From Puffinus mauretanicus (lineage: Eukaryota > Chordata > Aves > Procellariiformes > Procellariidae): a stretch of 64,000 nt of DNA. Both the position numbers and the translations under genes were made by a program. The notes below the pieces were generated by a model. It was given only the letters and a program-made list of their open reading frames with translations, made no database searches and was not told the origin of the DNA. Numbering within the stretch: the first letter of the stretch is position 1; each line of letters starts with the position of its first letter. The stretch spans positions 124,001 through 188,000 of the forward strand of contig JAJKFH010003198.1 of the NCBI GenBank assembly GCA_023333565.1, in the 5' to 3' direction. Below are positions 13,158-24,290 of the stretch, piece after piece.

Positions 13158-13300
13158 TAAAGTACTACTAATCCTGTTGCGCAGATACAGAAGTTGAACT
13201 AGAGGCAAAGATTTTTGTCTGGGAACTGAGGTGAAGATTTTTGTCTGGGAATTGAGGTAAAGATTTTTGTCTCAGCCAGGATTATAATTCAAAGTTTTTA
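13158..13300 (-). repeat. MIR-type SINE relic interrupted by a minisatellite
   Basis: In reverse orientation, the flanks fit the MIR core: CAGATACAGAAGTTGAACTAG (in two parts around 13183-13203) resembles the CAGATGAGGAAACTGAGG block, and CAGCCAGGATTATAATTCAAA near 13274-13294 resembles the CAGAGCCGGGATTCGAACCC block. The expected middle of the element is replaced or expanded by the 26-bp tandem repeat listed next. Family call from memory. Confidence 0.4.
13208..13273. repeat. 26-bp minisatellite, 2.5 copies
   Basis: Period-26 tandem repeat with units starting at 13208, 13234 and 13260, each opening AAGATTTTTGTCT. The first two units differ at only a couple of positions, so the expansion is recent relative to the SINE relic it sits in. 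Confidence 0.9.
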
Positions 13301-13612
13301 TGTAGTAGCCCTATGGTCAGACCATGCAATTCTCCCTAGCTCAATTTTATTGCAAGGGTCTTGGTGTCTTCATTAAAGGCCTAGTTTGAGGGATCATATG
13401 ATTTTTGTTAAAATATCAGTATTCATATATTAAAGAAAAATGTTTCGAGGCCATATATTGTGGGAAAAATCTGGAAATAAAAAGCGTCACTCACATATAC
13501 CCTGAAGGCTCCAAGGACTACTAGACAATGTAATAAACAATCAAAACCAAAATGTGCTTCTTCATGTAACAGTCATGATTTTAAAGACAATTTTGTGATT
13601 TTAGGGGATCCA

Positions 13613-13795
13613 ACTCATGATTTTTCAGTACTTGGCCGTGGCAATATTATTAGCCTGCAGTGGAGAATTTGCATCTGATGACCAAGTTCCCCTGTCACTT
13701 CACATAGAGTTAGTTTGTTTTGGAGGATCATCAGATACAAATTCTGTTACATGTTAACAGCATTGCCAAGCTCAAGCATTCAAAAATCATGAGCT
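13613..13795. repeat. Long imperfect inverted repeat (hairpin), possible MITE
   Basis: Left arm 13613-13683 and right arm 13725-13795 are reverse complements over about 70 bases with small gaps. The outer ends match well (ACTCATGATTTTT against its complement AAAAATCATGAG), as do the inner ends (ATTTGCATCTGATGA against TCATCAGATACAAAT). The middle pairs around a GGCAAT core. The loop is about 41 nt. No open frame. The structure suits a decayed foldback DNA transposon or a transcribed hairpin. I cannot name a family, and further ATCATGATTTT-like words just upstream (about 13572) hint that the repeat body may be larger. Confidence 0.7.
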
Positions 13796-14251
13796 AGTTT
13801 ATTCTACATGGCAAAGCGATTAGTGAGAGAAAATGCAACAACAACAACAACCCAACAAATGCTCTTAATATTTATTCCGTTGTCTCCTCTCTATGAGGCC
13901 TTCAACAATGCCATGGTTCACCAGAACTAGCCTATTTATCTTCAGGGATGAGAGAGATTTCTGAAGTCTAATGACAAAAATATGGGCCTTGCTCTGCAGT
14001 ATCCATAAGCTGTTTTAGGGGGGGATGCAGTGTGAAGCATTTACAAACAGAACTAGTCTGAATAGTCTTTGTTACCGCAGAAATAGGAAGAGCAGCACCT
14101 GGGAACCTCCATCAATGCATGACTGTATTTATAGAAACACCATTAGGGGGAGCTCTGTAATAGACTTAATGCCAGTGTTTTACAGCTTCCTCACCTTAAA
14201 AACCACTACCTTTACTTTTTCTTATTAGTAGTAAACAAATGGCTTTTAATA

Positions 14252-14343
14252 CATTAGTCTTTATGGTACTTCCACCATCTTCTTCATCACCACCACTGAG
14301 ACTGGCAGACACTATGGTGACGAAGTCGCCATAAAGACCAATG
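14252..14343. repeat. Short inverted repeat (hairpin) with 36-nt loop
   Basis: Arms 14252-14278 and 14314-14343 pair through a perfect CTTTATGG/CCATAAAG core and a nearly perfect outer end (CATTAGT against ACCAATG), with continued pairing inward through ACTTC/GAAGT and CACCAT/ATGGTG. Total length about 92 nt, in the size range of a microRNA precursor or a small foldback element. No known microRNA seed was recognised. Confidence 0.65.
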
Positions 14344-15863
14344 CAGAATAGAACGATCAGTGTCAGAATAAATGGGGTAAATTAATTGCATTCTCGGGTA
14401 GAAGTTGCTGGATTAGCTGTGTCATTCTGCTGTTTTCTTTGACAGCCCCATTCAATTGCAGAGTCTTGCTTTAAGTATTTGTGGCCCTTAAATGAGGTAC
14501 CATCTTGAAGAAACCTTTCATTTATCACCAAAATCTGTTGCTATACAGGTCCTGCTGTGAATTTCTCAGGGACCCATCCATTCAGCTGAAGTCCTCTCTG
14601 CTCTGAAATGTCCTCTGTTGAATCCTGTTATGTGAAAGAGAATGGGCTAAGTAATTACACCTAATAGGTATGTGATACATCATGTGATATAGGATGCAAT
14701 ATGGTACATTAGTCACAAAGCCATCAGTCAGATGCATTCTTTTTTCATATAAGAAAGGCTTGTTCTTATTTTTAGAAAGACAGAGCTTTTTTTTTTTTAC
14801 TTTCTGTGAAGTGCAGAACTTAGAGATTGTGATTTGGAGAGCCCTGTATGACTGCAAAGCTGCAATAAAAAATGAGGACCTATAGGAACTTGGATTTATA
14901 TTCTTAAATAAGATGCCGTGATGGATAACAACAAAGTAGAAGGACAGGATGATCTCCATTTCATCTATCTGGAGGAATAAATCCCACATAGCTAGAGAAG
15001 ATGCTGAGATGAACCAGTATTTTAGCATACCGTGAGTACTTCAGAGTAATGGAAAATGTCCAGTTTTTCTGAAGGATAACCAGGGAATAATTGGTTAAGC
15101 AAAAGAAAACTTTACCCCAAAATCCAAACAACAGTTTGGCACAGTAAAACCAAATTCATTGCTAAGATTAACTCTGTTTAAGCTAAAAAGTGCTTTCAGT
15201 TTTTAATTTGGCCTATTGTTCTTATAGATGAGAATATGGGAGAGCCTAGAAATTAACTCTTCATACTTTTTTCATGCTGACTTGAGGCACTTCTTAAGTA
15301 CTTTTAAAAATTTGCAAAACACACTCTCCATTGCTCAAAATATGATGCGAGTGAACTCTAGTGAATTCATTCCCAAATAAATAGATTCAAGTAATTGCTG
15401 TACTATTGCCAGCTTCTGTAAAACTGCCTGGCAAAAAGTGTGCAAACAGTTCATGCAACATTGCTTTGGCCCTTTTTACAACAAAGCCACATTTAAAATA
15501 GTAAACTTTATTCTCCTTTGTACCAGGACAAAGTAGGGGGAATAGAGATAGCAGTGTGAATATTACCAGAACACCTTCTGAGAAGGACATTCTTATCATG
15601 GTGGGGCTTCTAAGGTGAATGGCCTTCACTCTATCCTGGGACATCAAGGTCGTAACTAAGAAATATGCTTCCATGAAACCCTACAAGAAGCTAGTTACCA
15701 GAACCTTTCTGTCATTTCCAAACTGTAAAAAGCAGCATCAAATGTTCTACTTGGTCTTTTTGCTGGGATATGAACTTGTTCCCAGTGTATAACTGCTTCA
15801 ATTTGTTGATGTCTCTTCTGCTTTCTCTCTGGGTCATTACTACCTTCAGTACAGTGTTTGCAA
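14344..15863. other. Unique non-coding sequence
   Basis: AT-rich sequence. The longest frame (14582-15028 minus, 148 codons) is Phe/Ile/Tyr/Lys-rich with no recognised domain and is crossed by a poly-T run, so I treat it as chance. Nothing else seen. Confidence 0.5.
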
Positions 15864-15930
15864 GGCTAGATCATGAGCTCCTTGGGGCAGGTAACCTGCC
15901 TTTCTCTATTTGTATTTTAGTTGCTAAGAA
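15864..15930 (+). repeat. 3' tail of an old SINE/LINE (MIR/L2/L3 type)
   Basis: The order TAGATCATGAGCTCCTTGGGG, GCAGGTAACCTGCC and TTTGTATTTTAGTTGCTAAG follows the conserved amniote tail (TAGACTGTAAGCTCCTTGGGG, GCAGGGAC, TTTGTATT, AGTGCTTAGC). Only the tail is recognisable, the body upstream is not. Identification from memory. Confidence 0.5.
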
Positions 15931-18900
15931 AGCTCATGCATGCCACACAAAAGTGGTGATGAATATTACAAGAGTACTAAAGTACTTTTTGCATTGTAAA
16001 GGGAATGACATTTGCCTGCTTCTAGTAAAACTTGAACCATTTATGGCAGAGTTAAATATGTTGTATCCTACCTAGAGCAGAACTGCTGCAGGAAGCATCT
16101 CCAGCCCAGCAGAAGTCCTGGTTATCTCTCTCTTGAACTTTGCCTCATGCAGACAATAGTCTACAATGAAACTGTTGCAAAACTGTGAAATTGCAATAAA
16201 CCCTCCCAAACTGCCAGAGCAAACAAACCTTTATTCCAGTGAGGCCAGGACTGTCTGTAGCCTCAAAGTCGGGGCCAGCTGCATTGAATGGTGGAGGAAC
16301 CGGATACTGACTGCAGCTCTGAAGCATACAGTTATTTTCTTACATTAAATGTTCCAAAAGCAGTCACTTGTTGGCACCTGGAACTGTTGTATTTCAAGGC
16401 TGCACCAAAAAACAATGACTATTTCTTCTGGACTAGAGGAAATTATCAGATGATCAAAATGAACTGATTTTTTTTTCCCTAGAATGCTAGGTGTGTTTGT
16501 TAACACAGAAATCCTCAAGACTAGGATACCTGAAATATTTGTCAAGTTACTTGTAAGATTTCAGGGTATGGGGGCTGGCAGTCCAAGAAGACCTTGCTTA
16601 AAGGCATAGCAGAAAGCAGTGCCTTGATGCATCTTACCAATGTGGAGGAGTGGGTCTATTTGGCCAGAAAAGTTTCAAGGTGCAACTATTTGGTTTTGTG
16701 CAATGCAGATAAACCTCAAGACTCAACATTGAGCCTGTTATGCATACTCTAGCATGCTCAAGACCTTACTTGCCTGCTTTACTTTGAGGTTACAGTAGGC
16801 ATCAGGATAGACCAGAAGATGTTCTTCTCGAGATGAAAAGTATATGGGACCTGAAACTAGGCCAGTCATGATTCTTCTTGAAAGGCATGAAATGGGGTTG
16901 AGGACTTCTAGGAAAACCATGGGAGCTTAAGTTGAAGGCTCTTCTGGAATAGTCTTGGAGTCTGCTCCTCACCACAACTAGAATAATGAGAAAGGAGAGC
17001 AAAATAGGTGAAGGCAGTGAACAGAGTTTTCTTCCCTACTTTTTGAACCATGAACCATCAGAGAAGAAAGACAGAGGGAGTGATGGAAAGAGAGGACTGA
17101 TGCAGGGAGAAAGAGCATGCCTCAGGGCACACTGCCTGCATATGTCACCAACACTGACCACTGAGGAGAAGCACACCAGAAAGTATTAAACAGGCATTAG
17201 TTTAAATGTTGACCCAGAAGCTAGAAGACATGAGAGAAGGATGCGATGATGGAAATTTCGGGGGCTGTGGTGAATAGGTGAATTAGGAGCTGTGGTGAAT
17301 TAGGATGTGCAGTAAGAGAGAGGTGGATACAGTAACCTGTTGAGTTCTCCACCATCAATCGCTGTCAGTAAGGAATTTGTGGCCAGCAGAACTGGGAGGG
17401 CATTTTGGAAGGTGCATGATGCTCCTGCCAGAGCTAGTCCCTCCCAACCCTGACTTTAGGGAGTATCTGCCTTAAGTCTTGCAAGGTAGGCATGATGATC
17501 TGTGAAAAAGGTCTGTCACAAATATATTTGCAAAATTCAGTAGCTATTAATTACAACAAAAAAGCAAAATAACTTTCGTGCCTTCTGCCTCTACCCAAAA
17601 TACACTTGAGGGTTTTGAATATCTTCTTCTATTCCAATTCCAGATTCTTTTAGGAAGACCTCTGAACTGCTTGATTATAATTGATTGGTTCCTTATACAA
17701 TTTGTGGTAAAGCATTTCATGACTAAATGATCTCTAAAGTTAATAGAAATTCCTGTTCCTCCAACTTTTTCCTGTTGCTGTCTGTTGCCAATTGAAAGTC
17801 TTGAATCCATGTTGGTTTAGCTCCAACTATGAGAGAAAAATAGAACATTTTGAAGTTAAAATTTCAAAAAAAATTAGCTTATGTCACAAGATGTGACAAG
17901 TTGAATCTCAGAATATTCATATCTTGGTCACCAACATAACCTCTGCAAACAGCACTCCAGAAGAAGACAGAAGAGGGATTCAGGCTAGAATTCAGTTTAA
18001 CTGCTGATACAGTGTAAATTGCAGCAGATGAAAGAGACAAAAAGAGAAGGCTGCAACATTAGAAAATTATTATGGCAAACTGTCTTTCCTTCTTTGAGGA
18101 ATGACAGAGGAGCAAATACTGCACAAGTGTGATCAAGGTTGTCTGAGAAGTGAGGTACTTACTGTGAGGGAAAAAAAAAATTACTTCAGCAAAATTCCTA
18201 TAGAACCTTTGAGCGGAAACTAAAATTGCTGTGATATCAACACCACCCACTTTCCTCTGGGAGATTTCCACTCCACAGAATGGGCTGAAAGGTCATTTTT
18301 TACATGTCCTTGTACTATGTACAATGAATCTGGATTCTGTTGTATAAAGACCACAACACTTGTTCCAAAAATATAACAGCCTTTGAGGTAGTTATGGGAG
18401 CAATTCTGCAAAACTTTTTTAGAGGAGATATATACTGACCCAGTTAGACAGATCCTTTCACTAGGTTTTGAAAGTATGGTCAGTGTTTCTGTGAACATAA
18501 GTAATTAGTTAATGAAAGCAGTGGCTAAACATCTTTATTTTTGTGGAATGCAACATGGGATTTTTGTGGGATTCATAGTTGGTCTAAATCTCACGTTCCA
18601 TACTGCATGCAAATGGGTTTCTTTTGCATATGATTTGCAAATGGTGTAACTGTTATGTGTAGACATGCTTAAAAATTCACCAGTACTAACATTCCTTCTA
18701 GATAGTAAAAATCCCAAACAATTCCAACCACAGTTGTCTCATCAGTGTCAGTTTAAAATTCAGTACTTTGTATAGGCAGTAGAAAAACTGTTTCTAGGCA
18801 TATTTTTGCAGAGATAAATTTATAAACTAACTAATCACTCAAAGACTTTATTGAATTTCAAATATTTTTGGAAAAAAGTCCATCAAAAAAGTGTGAAACA

Positions 18901-20143
18901 ATATTGATGAGAATTTGAAAACTTTCAATCTGATCCATGAATAACATTTATTTTAATCTTTCCTATCAAATTTTATATAATTAAAATTTTCAGGAAATAC
19001 TAGCCAAGCTCTGAATAGTGTCTTGTAGTGATTAATCCAAAGAGTAAAGTTACTTGTTTTATTTAAGAAATTGGAAATGCAGAAATTTCTCATACTTCCA
19101 CAGGACTGCTTCTTCTAATTTCTAAAATCACACTGTTCACTGATATGCTTTTAAAGACAATCATAGTTACAATAAATGTAATGAAACTTGCCAGCAGCAT
19201 TCTGTTATGTCAGTAAAAATATATGTTCTTTGACCAAGCCACCAGTCCCATTCATTTTTGACTTAGAATGTCAAATTAAGAGGGTATTGTGGGCTGGGAA
19301 GAATATGTTTTCCGTGTAAAGATTATTTTTATACCACAATGTTTACTGCTTGAATAAAATAATGCAAATGCATTTCACAAGATGGAATTTCAAAGTTTCA
19401 ACTTCTCTATTCCTTGTGTGTGAAGTAAAAAGTCTGTATGCCTGCTTTTCCATTCTACTGCACCCTCAGTAGGGGTAAATAAATCAAAAAAACTTTGAAT
19501 GTGAGCAAAGCTTTAGAGGAGATAGCTGTTGTTTTCCATTTTTTGGTAGATGCAAGCAGTGGGATCCTGACTTTAAGAATTGTTTGATGTGTGATCTCTA
19601 CGTGGCTGTTCTCTCTCTTTTCAGAGAGGAGAATTCTGAATAATTTGACAGGGTAGAGAGATGTCAAACGTGGCTTTCTGCTTCATCATGATCAGAAATA
19701 TTTGATGTGTTATTGATTGGATTTATATAGGATTTGCTGGGAAGTGAGGCATCTACTGGGCTATTCATCCTGCCAAAGACCAAACAGCTCTCAGGTCATG
19801 CTAGGCATTGTTGGCTGAAAATAACTTTCCTTCATTCTTGGACTTTTGCAGGCATGTTTCTAACTTCTAGTGAAAAAAAGTCCAGGGCCGTGCAGTACCA
19901 AGGACCTCACTCACTCATATTTACTTTCACTGAAAAATACTCTGTTGAGCAAGCAGTCTCATAAAAATGCACTAGAATGAAATCTCTTTCTAAGAAAAAA
20001 GTTTGGACATGAATGGATAGAGGTATTGATAAAGGCAGACTGCTAGAAGCCAGGTCTGGAGTGATTTTGACATTTTCTTAATTTCCTGTCCTGGGCTGAA
20101 CAGTCTCTCCCTTTACTTTCCCTTCTCCTCTCTCACGTACATG
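15931..20143. other. Unique non-coding sequence
   Basis: About 4.2 kb without recognisable exons. A small imperfect direct duplication (GGTGAATTAGG words) lies near 17262-17305. Frames of 60-92 codons show no family features. Nothing else seen. Confidence 0.5.
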
Positions 20144-20176
20144 GATTTTACATCAGTGTAATTGGCTTTGGTGGCC
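20144..20176. repeat. Scrap of an old amniote interspersed repeat
   Basis: The words TTTTACATCAGTGTAATTGG and GGCTTTGGTGG resemble a phrase common in amniote genomes (TTTACACCAGTGTAACTCC followed by ATTGACTTCAGTGG). Only about 33 bases are recognisable, so this is weak. Confidence 0.25.
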
Positions 20177-20574
20177 TAAGCCCCCTGGTGTCTGTAAATT
20201 TTGTTCAAGATTTATGAGGTTGCAACTAAGATTAGAAACTGGATTCGAGAATAGCATATATCATGCAGAGATATGAATGGATTCATTTCTCAAGAAAATT
20301 AGATGGGTGAATTGAAAATATTTTCTTCTTCTGCTACAGTAATAGAGAAAGGGGGTTGGTATGCTCATTCAAAATTATGGCCTCTGAATCAAATCTTTAA
20401 TATATTTTTCAATACATGATAATTTTATCTGTCATCACTATCAAATAGCTTTAATGTTATTCACTTAACATCATTCAAGAAACAACTTAACTAATGTCTC
20501 CAACAGAGAATTCATCTTCTGTTATTTCTCCAGCTGTATTTTCCTTCTTACAATCCCCAAAATGACTCTAGCGC

Positions 20575-20880
20575 TGACTCCGCCTACTAAATTACAATAT
20601 CCAAACAATTTAAATTAGTATGTCATGAGATTGGAGTCGTTTTGTGTTTGACCTAATTATTAAAATTACTTTCTGAGAACTAATGGCGTAATTACTCTTA
20701 TAATTAGTAAAATAAAGAACCTGTAACTGCTCAGACTGGGAGCAGCTGATATGATCAAGCTTTAAATTGAAAAAATCCAAAATTTTCTTGCCCATCGTCT
20801 GTAGCTCAGTACGTTTCAAGGGGAAGGCTGATACATGCCTGCAATGACTATGTTTAAACAATTAAATGTCGTCTCCACCT
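20575..20880. promoter_or_regulatory. Candidate enhancer-like block rich in TAAT cores
   Basis: About ten TAAT/ATTA homeodomain-type cores fall within 20590-20710, interleaved with non-repetitive sequence, followed by an E-box-like CAGCTG at 20744-20749. This is the sort of composition seen in conserved non-coding elements of developmental gene deserts. AT-rich DNA yields many TAAT words by chance, so this is only a candidate. Confidence 0.25.
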
Positions 20881-23800
20881 TAGCGTTTGATTCATTACTC
20901 ACTGATGAACCTTTGTCCCTACTTGTCTGTTACTGGGAAAACATACAGCAACGTCTACTACAGATACCAAAACATACTTGCCGCAGCATTAGTGATACTG
21001 CCCTGTGATAAAACAGGTATGGTAAGCTAAGTGAAACTGAAAAAAGGGCTTGAGTTAGAGGCTGACCTTCACCGGGCAGAGCTCCGAGCAGGCGGCCTGT
21101 GCTGCCTGCAAAGCTCACTGCCCAGCAGAGCCCTTGGGCACCAGCATCAGGCATCACTTCCCGGGAGCCCCTATCACCGGCACCGATGTGTGGCTATGCT
21201 GGGAGCAGAAGGGGTAAAACTGGGACCCGGCAATCTTTGCTGTCTACCCTTTTTCTCTTGTCCTTTCCCCTCTCACTTCCTATACCATCAGAGAGAGAAG
21301 GCTGCCCACCTTGCTGATGCCCACTGCTGATGACCTTCTTGCATGAACAGACCCCAGGTTACATGGTTTAGAATATTATCTATGTATATAGGGTGCACAT
21401 TATGCCCTTTTGTACAATTTCCCTCTTGAGAAAATATATCCCTGGTGTAATTGTTAGGCTGGTTTGACTATGGATGACATAGGCATGTTTGTGTTTCAGA
21501 TTAGATACACCTCCCGGCGAAAAGTACATTTCCATTTTACTTACTGTGTATTACACCCATTCTAGAAGACCTTTCATGTTTATTTCTAGCATAATGCAAT
21601 ATGCGGACGTTTTTATTATTGAATGAATGGTGGAACCTCCTTCTGGCTGGATTGCATTTCTAATATATTTATTTTGTTAAGCAATCAGTCAGTGTGTACC
21701 TCTAGTTTTATTGAGGTATCTCTCATTTTGATGCTAAAGTTTCTGAGAGCTTCAAGTGGATGGCATTGTGTTTTGCAGTAATTTTCTCTTGATTTGCAGC
21801 CCTGAAATGCCAGAAAATGCATTTTGGATATTCAGTTATATTTCAGCAGGAAAGAAGAACACCAAGCCATTGCCTAAGTGTTCAACAGAGTAAACAGAAT
21901 ATCTGCTCAAAACCATTTTACTGTGTTAATATTTTGGGCTCAATATTCACTTATCATGAAAGCTATGTGCATCTTGGCTTTGAACACATGTGACCCAGAC
22001 AAATCCATAATGAATGACACAGAATTATGCTGTGCCCTACAGAAGTATCCTGCACATCTTGGTTTGTACATAAATTATTCAAGTGTCAGGAGGTTGTGAC
22101 ACCATACAAAAAGAGTATAAAATCCCCAAACAAGAGAGTTAAAATTCTGTAAATACACTGCCTTAGTAATACATGAATTATTTTCCAAAAGGGTGTATAT
22201 AGCTCAGAACGGGCTTGGATCCTCCTAAATGCCTGATACAGCTTTTTCTCCTGTAGCTGACTTCAGTCAAACATAAAATGACTGACAAATACAGAAAGCA
22301 CAATGAAAGGCCTGTGCAGAATTAGATGTTTTACCCACATTATCATTTAAAGGAAGAATAAATAACAAATGTACAAATAAGTTGCTAATTTGCATTTTCT
22401 TTTCATTTTGACATCTTGAATAAGACATAAAAAGTAAATGCTTCTCAAAATTCAAATTACAAAGGAATTGTTACCGTAATTAATAATTAAAATATTTTCT
22501 ACATCCAAAATATGTAACAGAAGATGTTGAGGCCTGCACCATCATAAACAGAGGTGAAATTCTCTTAGACACGAAAGCTAAGAAGGGCTGCCATGAGGCT
22601 GAACAAAGATGAGAGACTCCAGACTATTTAAAGATGTCAGTGTTTCAATAACTGGTCTGAATCGAGCCATTGTAAGGTTGATACCTCTGCTGCATTTTCC
22701 TTAATTCACTGGGTATATGACATATAAATATTGGAAATGGAAAATACGATTGAAATAAATACTAAATTTCTATGCACCGTGAAATTTGTATTTTTTTAGG
22801 AGCAAATTAAAATGGAGACATACCTGGAAAAGAAGACCTTTACCATATTTGCTGTTGTGCTTAACACCTTGGGCACATTTTTTTTGTTGCATTAAGCTAC
22901 ATTAAAATCCTACATAAATCCCTAATCATACAACACAGTTGTAAACTTTAAAAGTACCAGTTTTATTTCATGTTGTCACGTACTGTTAAAAATGACCATT
23001 GTTATTAGGTGTTGGATTGTAATGCATTACAGGGCCCAAGAAGAATACACTTGGGATTTCAGTACAGCATTGGCTTATCAGAGACATGCACAGCTGTTTT
23101 CACTAAGAAGGTAACCCTTAAAGCCAGGCATAGGAATAGCACTTAATAAGCAAAATAAAACAAAAAATACAGCATTAGCATTTTTTAAACAAAATGCAAG
23201 TATCCTTTTCAAGAGGCCATCAAAGCTATAGGTACTCCTTTTTAAACTATCATTGAACTTTAGACTTTTAATTAAGATCAATCTTACTGATTGCAGTAAT
23301 AAAGAAAAAGGAAGACAAACAGCACTTAAATAACAGTGCTTCCGACTTCCAACTGGAGTAATAAATACATATAAACAACATATTAAAACTGCAGATACTA
23401 GAGATGTGCTGATGTGAGATGCTTCAGACCTACTCCTTCGAGAACTTTCTGGGGAGGTGAGGAAACCTGCCACTGCCCACCATGCTCCATGCCACCTCCA
23501 GGTGTACATGTCCAGGAATATGTACCTGGACTGAATAAGGTGCATCAGTATTTTTTCCCAAAAGACTTGTGGTTTTAATCTTTAAACAAGTTTTAAGTGA
23601 TGGTTATACTAAAAGCACATAGAAACCATGCTTTTGAGGTTCACCAGTCCTAAGAAGGATTAAGTGAGCTTCTGTAATTAGGATAATAATGTTTGGTTTA
23701 CGTGGTCCTTTTACAGCGTCTTTCCCCTGACAGCTGAACGCTTCCAATGATTTAAAATGGATCTCATGTTTCCTTTCCTTCCTATCCTCTTTCACTTTCA

Positions 23801-24199
23801 ACAAAGAACTCCCTTGTTGTTTCTGTTCCTGTTTCACTCTGTGTGTGAGGGAGTGGGAATGCCGTGTGCCTCAAACCTGTCAGGAAAGTTCATGTCATCA
23901 AAAGGAGTTTGACATTTTGATCCCAAAGTGATTGCATCTCCAGTCATGTCTTGCAGGAAGGAGGCCCATTGTCTGTGACCAGCTCCTGCACATCTCCAGC
24001 ACTCCAGCACTCTTCTGTTCCTCTAAAACTGAATTTAGAACAGTTTTCCTGGGAGAATATAGTCACAAAAAGGAGCGCTACCCTAGCTGCCCTGAGCCAC
24101 TAACAAGGAAGGTTTTAGTATCTGATTCAATGATGCTTCCAGCTTCCTGCGTATGACCCCGTTAGGTATAAGAGAGATATGATGACCCACGTGATGGCC
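20881..24199. other. Unique non-coding sequence
   Basis: A modestly GC-rich patch at 21050-21240 gives overlapping frames on both strands (99, 72 and 75 codons) without domains. A 155-codon frame at 23078-23545 minus has no recognised domain and is hydrophobic and irregular. I see no gene. Confidence 0.5.
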
Positions 24200-24290
24200 A
24201 GATACAGTAGCACTGTATCTGTCGTGTTTTAACCCCAGTTGGCAACAAAGCACCACACCTCCAAGGGAGTGGAAGAGCTGCACAATGCTG
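24200..24290 (+). repeat. LTR-like fragment next to a perfect short hairpin
   Basis: From 24220 the sequence TGTCGTGTTTTAACCCCAG, then TTGGCAACAAAGCACCAC, resembles the 5' start of a common avian ERV LTR as I remember it (TGTCATGGTTTAACCCCAG, then GGCAACTAAGCACCAC). The similarity fades within about 60 bases, so at most the LTR edge survives. Directly before it, 24200-24208 and 24212-24220 form a perfect 9-bp stem (AGATACAGT/ACTGTATCT) with a 3-nt loop. Family name not assigned. Confidence 0.4.

Noticed and set aside
14582..15028. 148-codon minus frame
   Set aside because: AT-rich, passes through a homopolymer, and encodes no recognisable protein features.
23078..23545. 155-codon minus frame
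   Set aside because: No recognised domain, irregular composition and no visible promoter or splice context; probably chance.
24200..24220. Perfect 21-nt hairpin as a microRNA candidate
   Set aside because: The 9-bp stem with 3-nt loop is far too short for a precursor, and pairing does not extend outward.
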